From contig JBOFSQ010000036.1 of NCBI GenBank assembly GCA_051651625.1, positions 1 to 64,000 of the forward strand: a stretch of DNA of 64,000 bases, written 5' to 3'. Source of the stretch: JBOFSQ01 sp051651625 (GTDB lineage Bacteria > Planctomycetota > Planctomycetia > Pirellulales > Thermoguttaceae). The position numbers and the translations under genes are program-made. Below, in pieces: positions 7,763 through 15,075 of this stretch. Positions within the stretch are counted from its first letter, which is position 1. Each line of letters starts with the position of its first letter. The notes below the pieces were generated by a model. It saw nothing but the letters and a program-made list of their open reading frames with translations. It was not told where the DNA came from and did not search any database.

Positions 7763-10636
7763 ATGAAAAAACACACTTTCTTTCAGAACTACGGTTTTCG
7801 GATCATATTCGTTGTTGTCTTCCTGCTCTCATTCGTCTGGATGGGGACGCGGCGGACGCTCGAAAGCAATTCCAACAACGTCGCCGACTGGCTCCCCAAA
7901 ACTTACCCCGAAACGCGGCAGTACCAGTGGTTTTTGAAACACTTCCCGTTTGAGAGTTTTGTGGTTATCTCGTGGGATGGGTGCAATCTCGGTGATGATA
8001 GCGTTGAAGTGTTCGCGCAAAAACTCGTCCCCGGCCAGACTATCGACAACATCAGCGATTGGATGGTCGAGCCACACGACACTCTGACGGCGGAGTTGCT
8101 CGGTACTGATGGAAAATCAGTCGAACCGTCCAAGACGCCGCCTTCAGACGCAACCTCGTCGTTGCGAGACAAACCTGCGGCAGCAGAGTCTAGCAAGACA
8201 CCACACTATTTCAAGCAGGTTCTGACCGGCCAGCGTCTTCTTGAGATGATGATGCAGCGTTACGGCAACAGCGATGGTGTTGTCTCAATGACGCGCGATG
8301 AGATCATCGAACGCCTTGAAGGTGTGCTCATCGACAGTAAACGTACCGACGAAGCTGGGAACCCGATCCCGTGGGAGAAGCGGCAGACAGCACTCATCGC
8401 CACACTTTCCAAAAATGCTGCTGGAAAGGAGATGCAAGCCAAAGAGCTTCGCCGCGTTCTTGAGTATGTCAGACAGACGGGGCGTGAGTGTGGTGTTGAA
8501 CCGCCAATCCCCGCCGACCCACGTTCGTTGCCGGTCCGTTTGGCGGGCCAGTTCTTGGATGTGCTGCACGAAATGTTGTTCGGGCGTGACACGTCGCAAC
8601 AGACGCAAGGAATTATCATCGGCGGCCCGCCCGTTGACAATGTCGCCCTCGATGTCGAAGGGGAGCGTACGCTCATTCGGCTTGCGGGATTGTGCGCTTT
8701 GATCGGGTTCACGTTGTCATACATCTGTTTCCGTTCGCTGCGTCTGACGAGCTTTGTATTTTGGGTCTCGATCTTGGCGGCGGGGATTGCGATGGCGGTT
8801 GTCTCGCTCACCGGAAGTCGCTGTGATGCAATTTTGCTGTCGATGCCTGCGCTCGTCTACGTTCTTGCGATGTCTGGGGCGATTCATATCATCAACTACT
8901 ATCACGATGCGATCCGAGAAAATGGACTCACCGGTGCCGCTGAGCGTGCGATTCGGCACGCCGCATATCCGTGTTCCATTGCGGCACTCACCACCGCCTT
9001 TGGGCTTTTCTCGCTCTACTTTGGCCAGCTCTTACCGATCCAGAAGTTTGGCGCGTATGCCGCGATTGGTGTGCTCGTCTCACTCGGACTCCTCTTCCTC
9101 TACCTCCCCGCACTCCTCCACTTCTACCCGTCGCGTGACTATGCGAAGAAGTATGGTGGACTAGGTCTCAAGAGCGAAGAGAATACTTTTGTTCTCCGCT
9201 TCTGGCATGCCTACGCCGACTTCATAGTCAGGTGGCGACTTTTTATTGTTGGTTTATGTATTGTCGCAATGTTTGTCGGCGGCTACGGAATGATGCAGAT
9301 CAAAACGTCTGTAAAGTTGATGCGATTCTTTAGTAGTGACGCTGAAATCATCACGCACTACACTTGGCTTGAAACGAACTGGGGGCCGCTCGTTCCGATG
9401 GAAGTCGTGATACGTTTCGACCAAGATGCCATCGCCGACCAGAGCGGACGCGACAAACCTGTCGTCACGACGCTCGAACGAATGCGGCTCGTTGACCACG
9501 TTTCAAACGTCATCCGCGAACATTTTCGTGACGAGATCGGCGGAGTGATGTCGGCGGCAACGCTGGCTCCGCCGCTCACAACGAACGCACCAACCGGTTC
9601 GGCACGACGTGTCGCCTACGAATCCGCACTCAACGGACAGCTTTCAAAGGCACTCCCATCACTCAAAGACTATGTTTGCATCGAGGGGAATCCGTCGCTG
9701 CGTAAAGAAGACAACGACAAATACGACGAAATCATCGCGCAGGTCGGATTAACCGAAGACGATGCGGTCTTACTGCGGCGTTGTGGTCTCGACAGTTTGG
9801 GAAAGATTCTCACTGTTCCCGAAGGACGGGCGTGGGGTGTCATCGACGCCGATACGATGGCGAGCTACCGTGACAAAGCGGTAGCTTGGCAGAAACTGTA
9901 TGGGCACGACCTGTGGCGAATCAGCATGCGAACGTGGTCGCTCAAACGCGACATCGACTACGCACACTTCATCAACGACCTCCGCCACGTCATCGACCCG
10001 ATTGTTGCCGACTTCGCCAAGGCGAAAAACCTACCGCCAGAGAGCCTCACCACCATTTACACTGGTGTCGTTCCGGTCGTCTACAAGACGCAGCACGAAC
10101 TCCTTCGCGGCTTGCAGATTAGTCTCATAATGGCGTTCGTCACGATTTCGGTTGTGATGGCTATTGTGCTGAAGAGTTTCGTCGCGGGGATGATTGCGAT
10201 GATTCCGAACGTCTTCCCGATAGTGATCGTCTTCGGATTTATGGGGATGTGTGGGTTTGTTGTCGATGTCGGTACGATGATGACCGCGAGCGTTGCTCTA
10301 GGTATCGCCGTTGACGACACGATGCACTATCTGACGTGGTTCCGCGAGGCGATAGACCGTGGTCTCGATGCGAAACAGGCGGCGGTCGAGGCCTACGAAC
10401 GGTGCGGAACGGCGATGGTGCAGACGACGCTCATCGGCGGACTCGGTCTGGCGGCATTTATGTTTAGCACGTTCACGCCGACGCAGATGTTCGGTACGAT
10501 GATGCTTGCGCTTCTCTTCGCGGCCCTGTTTGGTGACCTCGTATTCCTACCTGCGATTCTCACCGGTTGGGCTGGAAAGTTTTTCACTCCCGTTCACCGT
10601 CCCGACGCTGAAGACGAAGATGAAAACAAAGCGTAA
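7763..10636 (+). CDS. MMPL/RND-superfamily exporter
   Basis: 957 residues from the ATG at 7763 (MKKHTFFQNYGFR), chosen because the membrane topology starts right after it. It has the two-fold RND architecture: TM1, a large periplasmic domain (about residues 40-270), a block of five TM helices (about 285-445), TM7, a second periplasmic loop (about 500-770) and a final TM block. GIAVDDTMHYLTWFREAIDRG is the typical MMPL TM segment with acidic residues for proton coupling, and the first half has the matching ALVYVLAMSGAIHIINYYHDA. Such proteins export lipids, hopanoids or other hydrophobic compounds; the substrate is unknown and no adaptor is adjacent. A weak hairpin with a T run follows the stop. 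Confidence 0.88.
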   Translation: MKKHTFFQNYGFRIIFVVVFLLSFVWMGTRRTLESNSNNVADWLPKTYPETRQYQWFLKHFPFESFVVISWDGCNLGDDSVEVFAQKLVPGQTIDNISDWMVEPHDTLTAELLGTDGKSVEPSKTPPSDATSSLRDKPAAAESSKTPHYFKQVLTGQRLLEMMMQRYGNSDGVVSMTRDEIIERLEGVLIDSKRTDEAGNPIPWEKRQTALIATLSKNAAGKEMQAKELRRVLEYVRQTGRECGVEPPIPADPRSLPVRLAGQFLDVLHEMLFGRDTSQQTQGIIIGGPPVDNVALDVEGERTLIRLAGLCALIGFTLSYICFRSLRLTSFVFWVSILAAGIAMAVVSLTGSRCDAILLSMPALVYVLAMSGAIHIINYYHDAIRENGLTGAAERAIRHAAYPCSIAALTTAFGLFSLYFGQLLPIQKFGAYAAIGVLVSLGLLFLYLPALLHFYPSRDYAKKYGGLGLKSEENTFVLRFWHAYADFIVRWRLFIVGLCIVAMFVGGYGMMQIKTSVKLMRFFSSDAEIITHYTWLETNWGPLVPMEVVIRFDQDAIADQSGRDKPVVTTLERMRLVDHVSNVIREHFRDEIGGVMSAATLAPPLTTNAPTGSARRVAYESALNGQLSKALPSLKDYVCIEGNPSLRKEDNDKYDEIIAQVGLTEDDAVLLRRCGLDSLGKILTVPEGRAWGVIDADTMASYRDKAVAWQKLYGHDLWRISMRTWSLKRDIDYAHFINDLRHVIDPIVADFAKAKNLPPESLTTIYTGVVPVVYKTQHELLRGLQISLIMAFVTISVVMAIVLKSFVAGMIAMIPNVFPIVIVFGFMGMCGFVVDVGTMMTASVALGIAVDDTMHYLTWFREAIDRGLDAKQAAVEAYERCGTAMVQTTLIGGLGLAAFMFSTFTPTQMFGTMMLALLFAALFGDLVFLPAILTGWAGKFFTPVHRPDAEDEDENKA

Positions 10637-10653
10637 CAGTTCACTGTTTTTTG
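10635..10653 (+). terminator. Weak hairpin plus T run after the MMPL gene
   Basis: AACAG-TTCA-CTGTT followed by TTTT begins within the stop codon. The stem is short (5 bp), so this is only a possible rho-independent terminator. Confidence 0.35.
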
Positions 10654-10667
10654 TTGTCGCGTGCATA

Positions 10668-10794
10668 ACAGCCCGAAACGTAGCGTAGCGATAGCGGAGC
10701 GTAGTGAGGGAAGCGAAGATTCAAACTCGCGTCACCGTTCACGGGGGTTGACATCATTACTTCCCTCACTTCGCTACGCTACGTTTCGGGCTGT
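10668..10794. repeat. Long inverted repeat between convergent genes
   Basis: Left arm ACAGCCCGAAACGTAGCGTAGCG (10668-10690) pairs with 10772-10794, and GTGAGGGAAG (10704-10713) pairs with CTTCCCTCAC (10760-10769). The long stem with an inner loop lies between the 3' ends of the exporter gene and rph, so it could end transcription from both sides or stabilise both mRNA ends. There is no T run. Confidence 0.75.
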
Positions 10795-10842
10795 TGTTCG
10801 TGTACGCGATATTCAAACAAACCGTGAACGGATACGACAAAA

Positions 10843-11547
10843 CTACCCGAACGCTACTCGTGCACGTTCCACATCGGCGATCCCTTTGCGGGCGAGTGTG
10901 AGGAGTTGCGAGAGTTCTTCTTGCGAAAACGTCGCTTCTTCGCCGCTGCCTTGTACTTCGATGAAGCGGCCCGCTCCGGTCATGACGACGTTCATATCGA
11001 CTGCGGCACGAACGTCTTCTTCGTAGTGTAAATCGACGCGGGGTTCGTCATCGACGATCCCAACACTCATCGCCGCAACGCTCGTCGCCAGCGGAATCGG
11101 GCCATCGCCGCACTCGGCACGCAACGCATCGACGACGGCCAAATACGCGCCGTTGATTGCGGTAGTTCGCGTCCCGCCGTCGGCTTGGAGGACATCACAA
11201 TCAACGAAGATCGTTTTCGGGCCGAGTTTTTCAAAGTCGATTACAGCGCGGAGCGAACGTCCGATGAGCCGCTGAATTTCTGTCGCACGTCCGTCGGGGC
11301 GGTCGCTTCGCGGTTGTCGCGGCTGCGTACTGCTTGGGAGCATTCGGTACTCTGCCGTCAGCCAACCGCTTGTCGAGTTTGCCGGTTTCCACTTCGGCAG
11401 TTCGGCGGCGACGAACGCCGTGCAAAGCACAACCGTCTCGCCCGACGTAATCAGCACGCTCCCCGGCGCACGGTGCGTGAAGTTACGAACAATTGTGATG
11501 GGGCGAATCTCGTCCGCCCGCCGCCCGTCGCTACGAAGTTTTGTCAT
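10843..11547 (-). CDS. rph: Ribonuclease PH
   Basis: 234 residues from the ATG at 11547 (MTKLRSDGRRADEIRP), the canonical start of the family. RNase PH trims tRNA 3' ends phosphorolytically. Visible signatures: RSDGR, NFTHRAPGSVLITSGETVVLCTA, GWLTAEYRMLP, the RATEIQRLIGRSLRAV helix, VDCDVLQADGGTRTTAINGA with the active-site acidic residues, and a C-terminal VDMNVVMTGAGRFIEVQGSGEEATFS. An in-frame start further upstream would add residues encoded by a palindromic repeat and is rejected. It lies downstream of coaB on the same strand with a 136-base, repeat-filled gap. Confidence 0.95.
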   Translation of the reverse strand: MTKLRSDGRRADEIRPITIVRNFTHRAPGSVLITSGETVVLCTAFVAAELPKWKPANSTSGWLTAEYRMLPSSTQPRQPRSDRPDGRATEIQRLIGRSLRAVIDFEKLGPKTIFVDCDVLQADGGTRTTAINGAYLAVVDALRAECGDGPIPLATSVAAMSVGIVDDEPRVDLHYEEDVRAAVDMNVVMTGAGRFIEVQGSGEEATFSQEELSQLLTLARKGIADVERARVAFG

Positions 11548-11571
11548 TGTTTTGGTTTCGTTGGTGGATGA

Positions 11572-11679
11572 GTAGTTCAGGTTCGGCATAGCCGAACCCT
11601 CCAGTTGTCATACGCCGCAGGCGTGGAGGGTTCGGCTATGCCGAACCGCTGTGCGGGTGCAAGTTTCCGAACTGGTCCA
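11572..11679. repeat. Palindromic repeat family C, copy 1
   Basis: GGTTCGGCATAGCCGAACC-type inverted ends around a CGCCGCAGGCG centre, followed by TGCAAGTTTCCGAACTGGTCC. Other copies are at 37429-37535 and 61722-61823. All three carry the same outer tag (GACCTGTTCGGAAACTTGCA or its complement), so the repeat unit is about 105 bases. Confidence 0.85.
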
Positions 11680-11683
11680 TTGT

Positions 11684-12313
11684 TTACGCCCAAACGGCGT
11701 CAAGGATTTTGTCGGCGACGGTTTGTTTCGTGCCGGTGAGTGCGACGATGCAACGTGCAGTCGCGTCGTAAACTTCGACGCGGCATTCATCGGCGTCAAT
11801 CGCCGCCGGTGTGTTGAGGACGACGAAGTCGGCGTTCTTGCGACGCAGTTTTGCAAGTGCGTTTTCACGACCGTTTTCGGTTTCAAGCGCGAACGCGACG
11901 AGCCACTGGTCGTGACGTTTGATCTCGCCGAGCGACTTCAAAATATCGGGCGTGGCGACGAGAACGAGTGTAAACGTGCCTTCGGTTTGTTGGTCGTCGC
12001 GTTTGATTTTTTGCGTTGAAACTTGCTGTGGCATGAAGTCGCACGGTGCCGCCGCGCCGATTGCGCCGACGCAATTACCGAACAGTTTTACTGCGGCTTC
12101 ACGCATCTCGTCGGTTGTTGTGACGCGATGAACTTCGCACCCACGCGGATAATCTATCGTCACCGGACCAGTGACGATCACCGGTGTCGCCCCGCGTTTG
12201 AGAACTGCGTCGGCGAGCGCACCGCCCATACGTCCACTCGACCCGTTCGTCAAGAAACGAACCGGATCAAGCGGCTGACGTGTCGGGCCAGATGTGATTA
12301 AGATGCGTGACAT
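11684..12313 (-). CDS. coaB: Phosphopantothenate-cysteine ligase (stand-alone CoaB domain)
   Basis: 209 residues matching only the synthetase (DFP) half of CoaBC. It ligates 4'-phosphopantothenate and cysteine with CTP in coenzyme A synthesis. The nucleotide loop ITSGPTRQPLDPVRFLTNGSSGRMG, GAIGAAAPCDF and the K-N-ADFVVLNTP motif near residue 160 are present. The decarboxylase (CoaC, flavoprotein) half is absent and is not encoded next to it, so it must be elsewhere if the pathway is complete. The start at 12313 (MSRILITSGPTRQP) is the natural beginning of the domain. Confidence 0.92.
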   Translation of the reverse strand: MSRILITSGPTRQPLDPVRFLTNGSSGRMGGALADAVLKRGATPVIVTGPVTIDYPRGCEVHRVTTTDEMREAAVKLFGNCVGAIGAAAPCDFMPQQVSTQKIKRDDQQTEGTFTLVLVATPDILKSLGEIKRHDQWLVAFALETENGRENALAKLRRKNADFVVLNTPAAIDADECRVEVYDATARCIVALTGTKQTVADKILDAVWA

Positions 12314-12457
12314 TTGTGGGTAGGTTTACGTTTTCTGTAACCGTTCACGATTACCGCTTACGGAAGAGTCATCGGCGCGTTCATCAGGGCCAGCGACGCT
12401 CATGGTGACTGTTTTGGGCGTTTTGTCAAGGAACTGCCGAAATTTCTGGCTTACTTC

Positions 12458-12485
12458 TTGTCAGAATTGAAACGGTCGTTAGAAT
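12458..12485 (+). promoter_or_regulatory. Putative sigma70-type promoter for the acyl-carrier gene
   Basis: TTGTCA at 12458-12463, a 16-base spacer, then TAGAAT at 12480-12485, about 55 bases before the start codon. It has the same layout as the promoter before hisI. Confidence 0.5.
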
Positions 12486-12543
12486 ACGCCGCGACGTTAC
12501 TGTTCGCTTCCATCGTTGCAGATTCTGTAGGAGATACGTTGTG

Positions 12544-12792
12544 ATGACCGCTGCGGAGATCAAACAAGCCGTTCTCGATATTCTAGCCGACATCTCGCCT
12601 GACGAAGATTTGTCCGGCCTCAAGGATGATGTCTCGTTCCGCGAGCAACTCTCGATGGACAGCATGGACCTCCTCGACATCGTACTAGAACTTCGGAAAC
12701 GTTACAAAATCCAGATTCCCGAAGAAGACTTCCCGCAACTCGATACGATGTCACGCGCCGTCGCGTATTTGCAAACGAAGATCGGGACGTGA
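12544..12792 (+). CDS. Acyl carrier protein-like (phosphopantetheine-binding) protein
   Basis: 82 residues. The four-helix ACP fold is suggested by spacing, and the phosphopantetheine attachment serine is S40 in MDSMDLLDIVLELRKRY. The motif is DSM rather than the usual DSL, and the C-terminal helix is PEEDFPQLDTMSRAVAYL. TAGGAG at 12528-12533 could serve either GTG 12541 or ATG 12544. It stands alone, so it may belong to a specialised acyl chain pathway rather than being the main fatty-acid ACP, which is normally in the fab cluster. fmt follows 60 bases downstream. Confidence 0.85.
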   Translation: MTAAEIKQAVLDILADISPDEDLSGLKDDVSFREQLSMDSMDLLDIVLELRKRYKIQIPEEDFPQLDTMSRAVAYLQTKIGT

Positions 12793-12852
12793 AATCGCGC
12801 CGCGAGTTTCCGTCAAGATGTGTGAACCGAGTGGCGAAACGTACCGGAGCCG

Positions 12853-13824
12853 ATGCAGATTATCGTTATGGGGACAGGGGCGTTTGGTGTCCCGACGGTT
12901 CGGCGGATTATCGAAGAGACGCAGCACGAAATCGTCGCTGTCGTGACGATGCCGCCGCGTACCGTTCACCGTGAAAAAGTTCCGCCGCCGTCGCCGATGC
13001 GGCAGCTTGCAACCGAGTTTGGTCTTCACGTCTGGGAGGCCGACAACGTCAACGAACGGCAGTGGTGTGATCTCTTTCACCTTGTTCGTGCCGAGGTCTT
13101 TTTCGTCTGCGACTTCGGTTGTATCTTGTCGCCGCAAGTCTTGCGGTCAACGCGATTGGGCGGGATCAACTTACACGGTTCGTTGTTGCCGAAGTATCGT
13201 GGCGCGGCACCGGTTCAGGCGGCGATTCGCAGCGGCGAAAAAACGACCGGCGTCAGCGTGATTCACATGACAGCCGAGGTCGATGCGGGACCGGTCGTTG
13301 CGCAGAGCCGCAACGTTACGATCCTTCCAGACGAGACCCACCCACAACTCGAAACGCGACTCTCGCTCATCGGTGCCGACGTGTTATTGGGCGTGTTACA
13401 GCGACTCGAATCCGACGCACACTTACCGATAGTGGCGCAGAAGGCGTCGGATGTATCGCGTGCCCCGAAGCTCAAAAAAGAAGACGGTCGCGTCGATTGG
13501 AAGTTGCCTGCGAAACGTGTTTACGATGCGTACCGTGCGATGGTCGAGTGGCCGAAGTCGTTTACGTTTTGGTCGCGCGGCGAGATTGCACCGCAGCGTT
13601 TGGTTTTGCAGCGAGTGAGTCGAGTGCCACGCGGCGAAGTGACACCGACCGGAACGCCTTGTGCTGGCACAGTCATCGAAGCGAGTGGTGATCGACTTGT
13701 CGTCGTCTGCGGCGACGGTGAGTGCATTCGCATCGACGAAGTTCAGCCAGCGGGAAAACGCTCGATGCTCGTGAGTGATTTCCTGCGAGGAAATTCGCTT
13801 CGTGTGGGTGACGTGTTTGCGTGA
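12853..13824 (+). CDS. fmt: Methionyl-tRNA formyltransferase
   Basis: 323 residues, the normal length. It formylates Met-tRNA-fMet with 10-formyl-THF for initiation. The N-terminal Rossmann domain begins QIIVMGTGAFGVPTVRRI; the catalytic core is GGINLHGSLLPKYRGAAPVQAAIRSGEKTTGVSVIHMTAEVDAGPVV, holding the conserved N, H and D; the C-terminal OB-like domain follows, with RVDWKLPAKRVYDAYRAM and EVQPAGKRSM. No def gene is adjacent. The start at 12853 is the natural family start. Confidence 0.95.
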   Translation: MQIIVMGTGAFGVPTVRRIIEETQHEIVAVVTMPPRTVHREKVPPPSPMRQLATEFGLHVWEADNVNERQWCDLFHLVRAEVFFVCDFGCILSPQVLRSTRLGGINLHGSLLPKYRGAAPVQAAIRSGEKTTGVSVIHMTAEVDAGPVVAQSRNVTILPDETHPQLETRLSLIGADVLLGVLQRLESDAHLPIVAQKASDVSRAPKLKKEDGRVDWKLPAKRVYDAYRAMVEWPKSFTFWSRGEIAPQRLVLQRVSRVPRGEVTPTGTPCAGTVIEASGDRLVVVCGDGECIRIDEVQPAGKRSMLVSDFLRGNSLRVGDVFA

Positions 13825-13827
13825 AAC

Positions 13828-14035
13828 AGAGCGGGAAGCGTAAGCGAGTGAATAAGAACGCGAAGCGTAAGCGAGTGCCCGAATCGCCATTCGGCGCAGA
13901 GTTCGTCATTCCCGCGTACTCGGCGGGAATCCAGAGAACGATTCCGCAAGCAGACGCGATAGCGTTGTTCGCGCAAGCGAACCTCGCAGCGTTAGCTCTA
14001 GGCCCCCGCCGAGTACGCGGGGGTGACGGAATATA
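13828..14035. repeat. Composite intergenic element: GAAGCGTAAGCGAGTG units plus GTCATTCCCGCG element
   Basis: Two GAAGCGTAAGCGAGTG units (about 13835-13877) are followed by a roughly 145-base element, which begins with GTCATTCCCGCGTACTCGGCGGGAAT and ends with CCGAGTACGCGGGGGTGACG. A second copy of the long element, with similar inner sequence (CAGACGC...AGCG, GTTAGCTCT), is at 39766-39893. A related combination is at 55325-55435. The ends are inverted relative to each other. Confidence 0.75.
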
Positions 14036-14077
14036 GTGTGAACGGTTAAGAGTTTTTCAACACTGGAGGTATCAACA

Positions 14078-14980
14078 ATGTCGCTTGTTTGTATGGGTTC
14101 GATTGGGATTGATCATATTACTACGCCGCAGGCGTCGCGTCGTGACGCGCTGGGCGGTTCGGCGATTTACTTTGCGTGTGCGGCGAGCTTCTTTTCGCCA
14201 GTGAAGTTAGTCGGCGTCGTCGGCGACGATTTCTCAAACGCCGACCGCGCAATGCTAGAATCACGCGGTATCGACCTCGCCGGACTCGAAGTCGTCGCAG
14301 GTGGAAAGACGTTCCGCTGGGAAGGGCGTTATCTTGAAAACATGAACGACCGCGAAACACTCGCAACGCACCTCAACGTCCTCGGCGACTTTCATCCGAA
14401 GTTGCCAGCGGCGTACAGAAATGCCGATTACGTTTGCCTCGCAAACTCAACTCCAGCAGTACAACTTGAGACGCTCGCGCAACTCGAAAAACCACGCTTC
14501 GTCGTCGCCGACACGATGGACCTCTGGATCAGAATCGCCCGCGACGAACTGGGGCAGTTACTTCGCAAGATCGACTGCCTCGTTCTCAACGACAGCGAAG
14601 CGAAGCTGCTAACGGGTGAACTCAACGTCGTCTCTGCGGGGCGTGCGATTTTGAAGATGGGGCCAAAAAACGTTGTCGTCAAGAAGGGCGAACACGGCGC
14701 GATGTTCTTTTCCGAACGCGAACTGTTCGTGATTCCAGCATGTCCAACTGATCGCGTTATCGACCCAACCGGCGCGGGCGACTCGTTCGCGGGCGGGATG
14801 ATGGGTTATCTCGCGTCGGTCGGGAAGATGGACGCAGCGTCTATCAAAACCGCGTTAGCTTACGGCGCGATTATGGGGAGCTTCGCCGTCGAAGGTTTCA
14901 GCCTCGAACGCTTCGCCGAAATCACACGCAAAGAGATCGACGCGCGACTCGAATACCTCCGCACAATTTCGTCGCTGTAG
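14078..14980 (+). CDS. PfkB-family carbohydrate/nucleoside kinase
   Basis: 300 residues. Ribokinase-fold kinase: N-terminal GSIGIDHITTP and GGSAIYFACAASFFSPVKLVGVVGDD; C-terminal signature DPTGAGDSFAGGMMGYLAS, with the anion-hole GAGD and the catalytic Asp. Lid-region residues FRWEGRYLENMNDRET and the VLNDSEAKLLTG motif also fit. The family phosphorylates sugars or nucleosides; the substrate is not readable (planctomycete orthologues are usually named sugar kinase). TGGAGG lies 9 bases before the ATG. Confidence 0.9.
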   Translation: MSLVCMGSIGIDHITTPQASRRDALGGSAIYFACAASFFSPVKLVGVVGDDFSNADRAMLESRGIDLAGLEVVAGGKTFRWEGRYLENMNDRETLATHLNVLGDFHPKLPAAYRNADYVCLANSTPAVQLETLAQLEKPRFVVADTMDLWIRIARDELGQLLRKIDCLVLNDSEAKLLTGELNVVSAGRAILKMGPKNVVVKKGEHGAMFFSERELFVIPACPTDRVIDPTGAGDSFAGGMMGYLASVGKMDAASIKTALAYGAIMGSFAVEGFSLERFAEITRKEIDARLEYLRTISSL

Positions 14981-15011
14981 ACGACTGCAACAGAAATAAG
15001 ACCTATAAGAA

Positions 15012-15049
15012 ATACGACCTATATGTCCTATAGGACATATAGGTCGTAT
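15012..15049. repeat. Perfect 38-bp palindrome between convergent genes
   Basis: ATACGACCTATATGTCCTA is followed directly by its exact reverse complement. It lies between the 3' ends of the PfkB gene and the VWA gene. A shorter relative (ATAAGTCGTATAGGACTTAT) lies at about 26106-26127, after trmD. It could act as a bidirectional terminator, although it has no T run, or be a mobile palindromic repeat. Confidence 0.85.
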
Positions 15050-15075
15050 GAGACTCGGCACACATCATCCGCCAA

